Of a stretch of 64,000 nucleotides of DNA, positions 35,167-46,800 are shown piece by piece; position 1 is the first letter of the stretch; each line of letters starts with the position of its first letter. Origin of the DNA: Aldrovandia affinis (taxonomy: Eukaryota; Chordata; Actinopteri; Notacanthiformes; Halosauridae); contig JAINUG010000015.1 of the NCBI GenBank assembly GCA_029706075.1, positions 1 through 64,000 on the forward strand. Reading direction: 5' to 3'. The position numbers were made by a program, and so were the translations under genes. The notes under the pieces were generated by a model. The model saw only the letters and a list, made by a program, of their open reading frames with translations. It was not told the origin of the DNA and ran no database searches.

Positions 35167-36316
35167 AAATGATTCTTTAGGAAAGACTTGTCATATCTGG
35201 GCATGATAAAAACACTATTAAGCAGTTTATACTAGTACTAAGCAGTTTTTGGCAGTCTGCAATACAGGCCAATTTGCCATGGCACAATGCTCTGGGGCAT
35301 CAGCACCTCCTCATCCAGTAGCTAATAGTTAGCGTATGCTTTATTAAAACAACATTTAGGTCATATCTAAAATGAGATGCATAACCATTGAAGTGCAATA
35401 ATATGTCTAATTGGAGGCTGTATTGTCCAGTTACAATAAAAGTCATTTATTGGCAAGGAAGAAACTCTTATCCATGATAAATGTTAATGTTGTGAAGACA
35501 GAAAATGACTTACAAAATCCCCCATAATATTGAAAATACATAGGAACATGCACAGACAGCCTCCAGGTTTTCACAAGTCAAAATGTCCAATGTGGGGTTC
35601 ATTACTGCCCTCTAGTGGTCACAACACTGACATTCTGTAATCTGCTTTGGCGGATGCCCTGATCTTGCAGCATTCAACACTGTGGAAAGTCAAACAGAAC
35701 CAACAATCGTCATCATGAAATTATGTTTTGACAAAATTATGATCTGCTCATTTTTATATTAGGTTTTTGGAGCTGCTACAGAATGCGATAAGAGGGAGTA
35801 TATTCAGAGACCTGAGCTGACTCAGCCAGTGGGGGACTCACTGCTGCCCCCAGTGGAGTGTGCCCTGCAGATGCCTCACCTGCAGGCTGTTTTATTCAGG
35901 CTCCAGAGGGGATAAATAATAATTTCTAAAAGGATCATAGCGCTATCATTAAACATTAAAGACTCGACACCATAAATAGAACACCTTGTGGAAACAAAGT
36001 ATTAAAAGTAAAAGACTGGAGTAGTTATCCAACAATCCTCCATTTGGTAATGCTCAGGGGACACGTAGAATGATCTCAAGGGTTTAGAATAAGCGGTTTG
36101 CGCAGATCACAAGTCTCCTGCGCACGTTTGCTTGTTGCCTGTTCAGTTGCATCTCAGAGGGCCTCCAGTATTTTCAGGATATTCTAAACGGCTACTCGCT
36201 CTGAAAAAATAAATAAAAATATCGGATGACATTTCTTCTCTAGATTAATTTTAATTGCACAGTCAACTGATACTTAAATGTTAAAAATGTCCTCTGAACA
36301 GAGAAAAAAAATCAGA

Positions 36317-37574
36317 TTTATTTTACAAACTGTTACATGCACAGAAAAGGAAAACATTTTACATGATATTTGTCATTATGTGCAGGGCTATATAACAATT
36401 GTTGCTTTATTATAAAGCTGAATCTCAACTTTAAACAATATTCTTCAACAGAACAATTAAGAGACACACCAATCTCCAAATACCAAATTTCCCATATGTC
36501 AATGTATGCATTGATTATATATACACATACAGTACATTAGACGTATATATGTAACCAATGATAAATAAGTGTACAGACATCTCCTCTTTCCTTTTCATCA
36601 AATCTCTGAATGGTTAATAAGGAATACATTCATTAAACCAAATGTAAACACACTAATGACAAGATTACAGAGTACTGGAGGAACAAAAACAGCTGCTTCT
36701 GAAGATTGAGTGGAGGGTTGGGAATGAGGTCAGACCCCGTATAAACAAAGAGAGACTGGCATTAGTCAGTTCCCATACAGCATATCTTACACTTGGAAAA
36801 GTAGTTTACAATGTTATGCTGGTAAATCTACACCTCCATGTAAAATCTGCAATGTGCTTCACACCAATGGGGGCGGGGGGGGGGGTGTTACCCTAAACAA
36901 CAAAATAGTGTGTACTTTTTTTCGACCACAAAATACAGTTGCAGTTGTAATGGTGCTGTGATATGTATCTCGATCGCCGATGGGAGCCAGCAAGCATACA
37001 TGTCGTGTACATCGCAAACTGTAACAGGACGCCTGAAAGATTCCGTTTAGCTGGCTGCAGGTTAACCCATCTCTCTGAGCCGATTGCCCCCTTTCGCCCC
37101 CAGCTCTAAGGTACATTTTATTACTTATTATTTCCTGAGTCGTGAATTTATTGAATACTACGGGGCAAATATCAGAACACTTCCTTTCAGAAATCTCAGG
37201 CATTATCCAGGGTTTGAATGAATTTGAAGAATGATCTTAATATCGATTGGAAAACAATGCCTTATGATAAGGGATACCAATGGATAAAAAGTCGACCCGT
37301 TAATTTTGTGCAGCACCTGTTTTAGTATAAATATTGTGTAACCTTGTAGCCCGGCCTGCCGTGGAAGTGTGCAAATAAGCCCGAAGTGTCGCCTCCGGGC
37401 ATATTTGATAGAGGTCAGGAGCATTACGCTCGAGTATGTGTCACTGGTTACTCTGTTTAAGGTAGTGAGGCACGACCGCCTGTGCTGTCAGGGGAGAGCG
37501 GTCCACACTGTGGCCCGCCGTCTCGGCTCTTCAGGTGAGCCGAGGGTCCCGGGCTGCCCTCCTCCTGTCGCCGC
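36317..37574 (-). other. radil: Probable radil 3' UTR
   Basis: It follows the radil stop codon on the - strand. Candidate AATAAA signals (TTTATT on +) are at 36406-36411 and 36317-36322. A G-run on the + strand at 36870-36886 would be a C-run in the transcript. No open frame is convincing. Confidence 0.5.
36406..36411 (-). terminator. radil: Candidate radil polyadenylation signal
   Basis: AATAAA on the - strand; a second copy is at 36317-36322. Either would give a 3' UTR of about 1.2 kb. Motif and position only. Confidence 0.35.
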
Positions 37575-37674
37575 TCAACACGACGAGGCGCTGATTTTCT
37601 CAGAGATCTCCAGATCCGACTTGGCCACGAGGAAACGCAGCCTCCCACCTCCCAGCCGGATAAGGTCCACCGCG
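37575..37674 (-). CDS. radil: radil exon M (PDZ end and stop)
   Basis: The acceptor CCCCCAG is followed by AVDLIRLGGGRLRFLVAKSD and LEISEKISASSC, then TGA at 37575-37577. It matches the last PDZ helix and strand of RADIL; the final residues differ from human. It is too short to be found as an isolated open frame. Confidence 0.94.
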
Positions 37675-37741
37675 CTGGGGGAAGAGACGCTGCTGTCAGA
37701 GGAATCTAATTTCTGCGATATCAGCACAGACCCTATTGACT

Positions 37742-37806
<65 letters not shown>

Positions 37807-40800
37807 GCGGGGGCAGACTGGGGGGGACATGCTTTTACAACACAGGGAAAAAACCATTGATTTTTTTTTTTTTTCTTCTTTCTTCTCAGTAACCCAGTTT
37901 ACTGATCTGTGACCAGTGAGTGAAGCAGTCATATCCTGTTCCCTGCTCCTGCTTGCTCAGAGCTGCTTGGAATTGCTGGCGCTGCTCTGATTGACGGTTG
38001 ACATTGCACTGACCTCTGGTAGTCGGCTCCGATGAGGCTGGTCCCGTTCACGGCCAGGATCCTGTCCCCGATACGGAGTCGTCCGTTGGACGCGGCCGGC
38101 CCGTCAGGGATCAGGGTCCGGATGTAGATCCCGGGGGCGTTGAGTGGGGTGTGCTGGAGACGGGAGAGAAGCGCGCTTCACTACTGTGTTATACACCCCG
38201 CTTCACTTCCATCCCCCAGCTCCCCACACTATCCACTCACACATGCAGCACATCATTAAACAACAAGTGGATAAACTTCATTGATTCTTTCATAGATTAT
38301 ATAGACCAGGGGTGTCCAATCCTATCAAAAAAGGGCTGGTTGGTGTGGGTGCAGGTTTTTGTTCTAGTCCCGCACTAAACACCTGATCCAACTAATTAAG
38401 GTCTTGGTCGAAGACCATGATTAGTTGATTAACTGAATCAGGTGTTGTAGCGCTGGGCTAGAATAAAAGCCTGCACCCACACGAGCCCTTCTCAGATAAG
38501 ATTGGACACCCCTGGTATAGGCTAAGAATAAAATATAAGATGCAGCACCATTGTACTGCTGTCCAGTAAAAAGGAATGATTTGATGACATATGGCTTTTG
38601 CCACACATTTCTCATTTTAAGCGGTGTTATTTCTTTGCACTGCAGCTGGTGTCCTCAGCTGTTAAGACTTGGCTGAGACAAAACATCCTGCAGGCCTGAG
38701 AAACAGCACAGCAGGTCTGACTCTTTAGACACCAGGTTAGCTGCTACGACGTGAATGTCATTTCACTTGTAACTACGCGAATGTGACCTTTGCAGGATCC
38801 TGAGAATCCATGTAAGCTTGGATTTGTATGGTTTAGCTCCCAGGGATGTTCATTTTTCTATTGTCTCGCTGGGTTAAAGGGGTCAACTTTCATTTTCTCA
38901 GTTAATTAAGCTGAATTTACGATGATTGCCTTCCTTGGAAGAATGCACTGGCCTGCATATTCAGTCTCACGGTAAAAAAAAAAGTCGCTCTCAATAAGAA
39001 GATAGCCCCAGGATGTGAGGCAGCATTCTGTAAGAAATAACCATGGCCTTCTAATGCCAGTGCGCTGAGCCCTACTGGATCCCCCTGCGGCCTGGCTCAG
39101 GAAAACCCCCCTCCTGTGTGACTCACCAGTCCGTCAATGAGGCCCATTCCCAGTCCAAAGGGCCCCTTGTCCAGCTCCACTACAAACACGGAACAGAAAT
39201 CGTCAGCGGCTGAGCCGTTACTGGAGGGGACTGGGAAGGGGAAGCCAGACCCACTCATGTTGCCTGCAGGGGACACAGACACACAGGGCTGTGTTTGTCT
39301 CCCGCTGCATCGTGAGATTCCCCATCTCCATCTCCCTTCCGCCTCAGCAGGGCGGCCATGTTTTACACTGAGCCGGGGGGCTCTACCAGGTGATGAAGCT
39401 CCTTTTTTTGATGGCAGCCAATTTTCTGGGTCCGCGTGCACGCTGTGTGAGTGCAGTCTGCACGAGCATTGCCTTAATAAATTTGGGGTTCAGATGAGGA
39501 ACAGCGAAAAGCCAAGCGCTTATGTGGACAGGGGGGTGCAACAGAGTGGGCGGCAGACAGAAGCTCGGCTGCATGCAGTCTGGCGTGAAGGTCAAGGGAC
39601 GAGATGGGAAGGTGGCACAATATCACAAAGTGACACTGACAACGGGGACACATAGACATCGCTGCACAGTTCTACTAAAAACAGGGCACACACAGTATGG
39701 CGATGGGATGTTGTCATTTTTTCAGTGTGAAGATCGACAGTCATTCATTCGTTCAAAAGCAGACAGTGGTTTTATGGTTGAGTGCTTGGAGAACACAAGT
39801 TCGGGGGTGGGGGGGAAAGAGGGATCCCTGGAGATGTACGGATTGAGAGACCAGGTGAGGGTTCACCTCCGTGCTCTGTTTCTCTCCAGTCTGCTGTTCC
39901 CAGAACAGCACACATGGAGCGAAGGGGGGGGTCAGCTTGCCTGTCAAGGCTGCTTTCCCCCTGTAGTCCCTCACCTCCTCATTTAACGGACCCCTCCCCC
40001 CGGCCCCCACAGTGGAAAGGAGAAATATTTTCACAAGAGGTGAACGTGTGGGGATTATGAACAACCTTCCTGGAGCGAGCGCTGATAATACGAGTCTGTG
40101 AAATTGCTGGGTCTTCGAAAAAGGAAAAATGCAAGCCGATGTGATGTTGACAGATGGCTCTGCTGTGTGCTCGAAAGAAGCAGTAGTTACCGCTGGTAAC
40201 CTAGCGGTTGAACTTGAGGATGATTGAACAGCTGGCCCACAGCAGTGCGGCTTGCGTTACAGCATTCAGCTCATTTACTGCAGCGATAGATCTCGAAATA
40301 AATACACAACAATGGGGAAAACATCCGCTGCGGAATAGCATCGGCACCGCCGTCATCGCCGCAATGACTCTGAACAATATTACGGGACCTATGCATGAAC
40401 ACCAATGATGTGAACTTGACTGCCGGCGCTCCGGGTAGCGAAGCACTGAGCACGCACCTTCCATTCCGTTGGCAATGAAGCCGTTGGTCTTCTTGAGGTC
40501 TGGCGGAGCCCTGCTGCAGCCGTTGAGCTGGGCGTGGTCCGCCGGGCCCGTGTCGGGGTAGAGCGGGGTGTTGGGCGGGGTGAGCAGGCAGGAGGAGGAG
40601 GAGTCCTGCGGCTGCAGGCTGGGGCGCAGGGAGCCGTTCCGGCGCAGGCTGTTGTGGGCCTGCGCCTGCTGCAGCTTCTCCCTCAGCCGCTCCTCGGTGC
40701 CGTGCGTCTCCCGCGAGCCCGCGCTGAGGCTGGACACCACCGACACCCTGCCGTCCGCCTCGCCCTCCCTGAGGGCCGTCGCCGCTCGGGGGCTGCTGTG

Positions 40801-43800
40801 GGACTGGGGCTGCTCCCTCTGTAACGAGCCCACACACGAGCGCATGCACACACGCACACACACACACACACACAGGGCGGCATGCAGTGTAATGGTTAGG
40901 GAACTGGACTTGTAACTCAGAGGTTGCAGGTTCAATTCCCAGGTGGGGGCACTGCCGTTGTACACTTGAGCAAGGTACTTAACCTGAATTGCTTCAGTAA
41001 AATATCCGGCTGTATAAATGGATTGTATGTAAAGAAATGTAAAACTGTGCAAGTCGCTCTGGAGCGTCTGCTAAATGCCTAAAATGTCAATGTAAATGTA
41101 AAATGACACACACACTTGCGCACATGCTCCGAGGCACCTCACTCATGGCTGTACCAGTAATGTGGCATGGGAGGATGTATTCGAGTGGAGAGAGAGTGGG
41201 TGGGAGTAATGCACTATATTAGATTAATGCACATACAGATGACCTTCTGGAAGGGGGACGCTGCGGTCACTGCTGATAACATTTGTGGTATGGGCCCTTG
41301 TCGGGTTATTGGATCTTAATGCGATAACTGACATGTTTTTGTTTGGTTGATGTCGTTGGGGGAGGGGAGGGAAGGAGGCGGGGAGATAATATAAAGATGA
41401 AGAGGCCTGCTAAGGCAGCGTAAAGTGTTATTCCACCAAATCCCTTGCGGGTTTGCTGCAAAATGGTGCCGAAGAACAGGAAAAGCCCTGAGGCCCAGGC
41501 CTTTCTCAGCTTGATGACACCACACAGGATGCGAGTCTTCCAAATACAATACACCAGTGTGATGTTTGCCTTTGTTAGGCAGAAGGGCGGCAGATACAGA
41601 ATATTCGTGATTCAAAATGAGACAAACAGTTGCTGGTGAAAAATGTCTTCGAAAAGATATCGTAATCCAGGCAGCCTAATTAGACTGCTTAAGCCCATAA
41701 TAAGATTAGCAATGATTTTCATGTCTAGCAATTTGCTTGGTCTGAGAGCTAAAGGTTTCTTTTATCTGTTGGATTATAAACTGCTGTTAAACCGTTACAT
41801 CTGCTTCTAGCACATGGCCAGGATTACAGCAGATGAGCCGTTTTTAAATTATTTAAAGTGCCTGGCAACGAGGGGACTCGTGCGTCCTTGTGACAAAAAA
41901 AAGTCCCTCCAAAAAAATCACAAAATCATCATTCATATTGATAATAATGTATAAAAATGTGATCTGGCTGAATAATTTTTTTCTCCACTAGTTTCTCAAC
42001 AGAAAAAAATCTATTACGGCACTGCACTGCATGAGGGCATTGATTCAGCTCTGTCCCTTTGTTCTCTTATCTCACACATGCTCAACGTCAGCACGTGCTC
42101 TTGTTGTAGAGCACTGTCACATATAAGAGCCTAATCTGATACGAGTCTCACCTTCAGTGTTCAAATGTCGAATGGAAACGTGTCAATTTAAATAATGCTA
42201 CGCTGTTTCTGGATGAGAATGCTTAGGTGCATGAACATATTAAATACATGCATCGGAGCCAGTTCTGCAGAGCAGAGGAAACGTTAGGGTGGTGAGATTC
42301 CATCCTACCGATAGATTCACATCCCCCTAGTGCAGTTCTGACAAATATAAGTTTAGTGTCATCCCAGAGCCAGGGCAGGCGGGGTGGGCCTGTGCTGAGG
42401 TACCTGAAGCTCCTGCCAGTCTGCGCTGCCGTTGGTGGAGGGTGACCTGGTTCTTAGGCCCCACAGGAAGTGGCGAACGTAGAGCAACTGCCTGTAGATG
42501 TTGTCGTCCACGGTGTCACATTCCAGGTCCACCTTGAAGCCACTGCTGGGCAGCACGATGGGCGGGTGGTTCTCGAAACTCTCCAGCAGGTCCACTGATG
42601 AATGACACTTGACCGTTAGCTGTGACCCTCCCATTCGCTCTGCACCTAAGCCAATCACGTTTCGTTTCACATCGTCGCAGCTCCCAAGAATCACCCATTT
42701 TCTATTCTGCCTCTAGTCCACGCCATAACGCCATCAGCCGCACAAAGCCCCAGCAGCAAATCTATAAATCAACTCTGTTTCCGGAAATGAAACTGGTTTC
42801 GTGCCATACCTCTATTCCGGAAGATACATAATAACTGCAGTATCATTAAGAAGGCCAAGGAAAAATCATTATGCATTCAATAGAACGAGTTGGACTGAAC
42901 CTTTGTGAAAACGGCCAAATCGATGCATGAGGATGTGATAAGAGTGATATAAATTGTAGAACCTTTTCACAAGTAATATGAATTTGAATATGAATAGTAT
43001 TTCTCATGATAGAAGCATAGAGGTCAATGAGAGTGAGTGGCAAGCTCAGTAGTCACTGAGGCGAGGGAGGGAGAGATAGAGAGAGGGAGAGAGAGAGAGA
43101 TTGAGAGGGAGAGAGAGAGAGAGCCTGACCTGTTCTGTAGATCAGAGCCTCCTCCTCAGAGCTGGGCTGCCACAGGGCCACGGGTCCCAGCTCTGCAGCC
43201 AGCTGGTACTGCGTCAGAATGCGATGGAGCTGCACGGGTCTGAGGGTGGGGTGCTCCATAGACAGCGCCCTCCAGCTCACCTGCAAGCACAGAGAAACAC
43301 ACGATGGTCCGTGAGTCTCTCGCACACCAACGCTGAACATAATATATTTGGTGTGGTGGAAATCCAATTAAAATTAAATTAAACAGCCTTTTTTTTTTTT
43401 TTTTTTTTCTCTCCCTGAATGTGTTTTGCCACCTTTGGCTTCTGTGCAAAAACAGCAATTACCAGAGTGTGGCTGCGGCGTCTCTGTGCATGTCTGCTTG
43501 TCTCTAGCAGGAATATAAATAAGACTGCAGGTATCTTTATGCGCAGAAAGTGGGTCATAAGAAATTAGATTTGTCGAGGTGATGTGAATCATAGTCATAA
43601 GAAAATTACCATCTTTAGTCATGGATAATAATTCTCAAATATGCAAATATGAACTCAAGTAAAAGCTCATGGCTTTTACTCCCAGACATGCCCAAATCAC
43701 ATTGTGTCAAATCTGCGACTTTAGTGCAAATAAAGTATTTTATATGTAAAGAAGGTTAATTGCAAATGTCTGAGGGCACAGTAGACAATGACTCTAATAG

Positions 43801-46800
43801 GAATGCCCCTGCCAAGCACAGAGAGGAAAGATATCACCGTGTGAACAGGGAAATGGATTCCTTTCCCCGTCTAGATTTATAGCTAGTATTCCTGCTGAAA
43901 TTGAAGATTGGATTTTGGAAATCACAGCGGCCAGAGGTTGATCGCAAAATAACGTTCAATTATATATTGATATCAGCATAGTCATAAATCTGGATTTAAT
44001 TCCGGTGCCAAGGTCTAAGTGACGTTTCCCCCTCCTTTGTGAGGTAAATGAGGAAAATGCCAGTCTCCAGAAAAAAAAAAATCAGTCTCCAGTGGTCTCG
44101 TGACGCAGTGTGGGGTGTGTCAAATCTACAGAAGAGAAAGAGAAAGGGATTCGAGACTCCCAAGAGATGTCAGCTGTATTTGGATGCCCATGGAAAAATG
44201 TCCAATGGACTGATGAATATTTCATAGAATCCTGGGGTGAAGTATGGTGCCCTGCTCTGTTTGTACGCAGAGAGAGGACAGGGGGCGGATACCTGGGCGA
44301 GTTGCTGGGTGGGCGTGGCCAGGATGCGGATGGTGCTGCAGAGTTTGGAGAAGAACTTGTCGGCCAGGTGAGCCAGGCCTGTCTTTCCCGCCCAGTCCAG
44401 CACCATCCTCATGCAGGTCTGGATCTGAACCACCCGGGACCGCTGGAACCAGCCTCTTGCAGGGCCTGAACAAACACACACACACTCAAAACACAAACGT
44501 CACAAGCACGGCATGGTAAATCCTACTGTACGGACTTAAACTTATAACGTAATTTGAGGTGTAGATTAGAAGCTAAAGATTCACATACGCATTGTGAGAA
44601 AGTTGGGAAAGTATTAAACTGGGCAAATGCCCTCTCAAATCCCTATTATCAATTTCAACCATGTTCAAATACTAGGAATTATATGAACGTGACAAAATTA
44701 TTTATTAAAATATATGTTTTTTACAGTTATAGTCTTGTTGTTTCAATTACCATTCCAAATTTGCTGCACAAGGATTGACCTGGCCTTCGAACAAAAGCAC
44801 AGGCATGAAGCTGATTTCCGGCAGGTGATGCAAAGATGACTTTTCTCATAAGTTCCAGAGTATCAGTAAAGTTACTGTCTTTCTGGGAATTAGGGGATCA
44901 CAGGCAGGTGTATAAACATTCAAGTCTCTCCTACTCTCCTGGGAAAATGTACAGATCCTGAGCATGGAGTCAGCAGTCTGACAAAGCTCAGCATTACTGT
45001 ATACACACTGCAGCACAATGCAGTCAGCAGGGAGAAAGCACAGCATCACTGCATACACACTGCAGCACAGTGCAGTCAGCAGGGAGAGAGCACAGCATCA
45101 CTGCATACACACTGCAGCAGTGCAGTCAGCAGGGAGAGAGCACAGCATCACTGCATACACACTGCAGCACAGTGCAGTCAGCAGAGAGAGAGCACAGCAT
45201 CACTGCATACACACTGCAGCACAGTGCAGTCAGCAGGAGAAAGCACAGCATCACTGCATACACACTGCAGCACAGTGCAGTCAGCAGAGAGAGAGCACAG
45301 CATCACTGCATACACACTGCAGCACAGTGCAGTCAGCAGGGAGAGAGCACAGCATCACTGCATACACACTGCAGCACAGTGCAGTCAGCAGAGAGAGAGC
45401 ACAGCATCACTGCATACACACTGCAGCACAGTGCAGTCAGCAGGGAGAGAGCACAGCATCACTGCATACACACTGCAGCACAGTGCAGTCAGCAGAGAGA
45501 GAGCACAGCATCACTGCATACACACTGCAGCACAGTGCAGTCAGCAGGGAGAGAGCACAGCATCACTGCATACACACTGCAGTAGGGGATCTCTTCATCA
45601 TACCCTTCTCTTAACGCTTTGATACATAGTGCACTACCACACACAAGCATACTATACATGCATACTGTTCTGGAGCCAACTATATGGTTTTTCACTTTAA
45701 AGTTACTGTTTGGCATTGAGTACATTGTAATTGTGTTTCACAGAAAAAGTTTCAGTATCATAAGGAGAATATGCTGCCGTGTCAACGGTTCCTCAGTTTT
45801 GCAAGGTAGTTTTTAATGTTTTATTTGGTTAATAAAACACAATTAAATCATGTCAGTTATTATGAGTCAACTCAAACTCAATGTTTCTGGCATACAAATT
45901 GTTACTGCAGCAGTAAATTGCTGCATCAATAATGTGACTACACATTATACTATTGACTGTATAAGGCCAACATCAGGACAGACATGATACATAAATTAGA
46001 TAAGATTTTGCATTTTTTTATTATAATTTGATCAGGTCAGTCCTCATACTCTACTGTATGTTGCATGTGGCAGACTAGAAAAACCACAAAATAAATTATC
46101 CATGTCAGGTTACAATAAAGCAATTGTGAATGATGAATGTAACAGGAACTACAAGGTAATATTGGATTTATGAGTGCATTAAGTAACTGGCATAGTAAAG
46201 CTCAAACCAGAATAATGTATAGCTTGATTTTCAAGTTTCTCAGCTATTTAAACACTGATCCACTGATCAAGGATCGAATCCCAGTACATTTGAACATATC
46301 ATAAGCCATTTATAAGATGCTTTTATCCAAAGCGACTTACACGAGTGAATGCATACATTTTTCTGTATAAGTGGTCCATAACGGGGATTGAACCCACAAC
46401 CTGAGCGTTGTCAGCGCCATGCTCTACCTACTGAGGCACACAGAATCACTACCAAGTAATTTTTTGCCAGGTACGAGTTACAGTTACATTTGAAAATACA
46501 GAAATGTTTTGCAGCCTTGCCAAAAGATAATTAAATAAATGTAATTCAACAAAAAAATAAAAATAGTATAAAGATACATTTGGTTTTCATGTTTTTTGTT
46601 TGGGAGTCTAGCTTCAGCCATTGAGCATTCTCATGACATATGAAGTGGAAGCCCTTAACAATACTGAGAAGAGCTGGAACTCATTTCTGTAGTTGAATAC
46701 ATTTTCTTAAATACCTTAGGTACTTAAGAAATAGTTATAATATAGAAAGTCCTTAAAGTCCTTTTAACAGCATACTTTTTATTTACATGTTATGACAGGT

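Larger units (their letters stand above)
29583..36316. other. Intergenic region between the convergent genes
   Basis: I found no exon. It carries two type A SINEs (31815 and 35013) and a palindromic RFX-type site at 33064. Further AATAAA motifs at 30309 and 30385 could extend the foxk1 transcript. In human, AP5Z1 lies between these two genes; I recognised none of it here. Confidence 0.6.

Noticed and set aside
35600..35640. CCCTCTAGTGGTCAC-type words, also near 19065 and 31030
   Set aside because: They are short and common in fish DNA; I could not define element ends.
37369..37860. Open frame of 163 codons on the + strand
   Set aside because: It is antisense to radil exon M and runs into a TG microsatellite coding only Cys-Val repeats.
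39137..39986. Long + strand open frames over radil exon K and its intron
   Set aside because: They overlap a well-supported exon on the - strand and carry no domain of their own.
44961..45582. CRISPR-like array
   Set aside because: Units are directly tandem with no unique spacers, and the DNA is vertebrate.
45018..45622. Long open frames of up to 198 codons with repeated QSAGREHSITAYTLQ-like peptides
   Set aside because: They are read through a 52-bp tandem array that is open in every forward frame; the array lies in a radil intron on the opposite strand. There are no domains or splice support.
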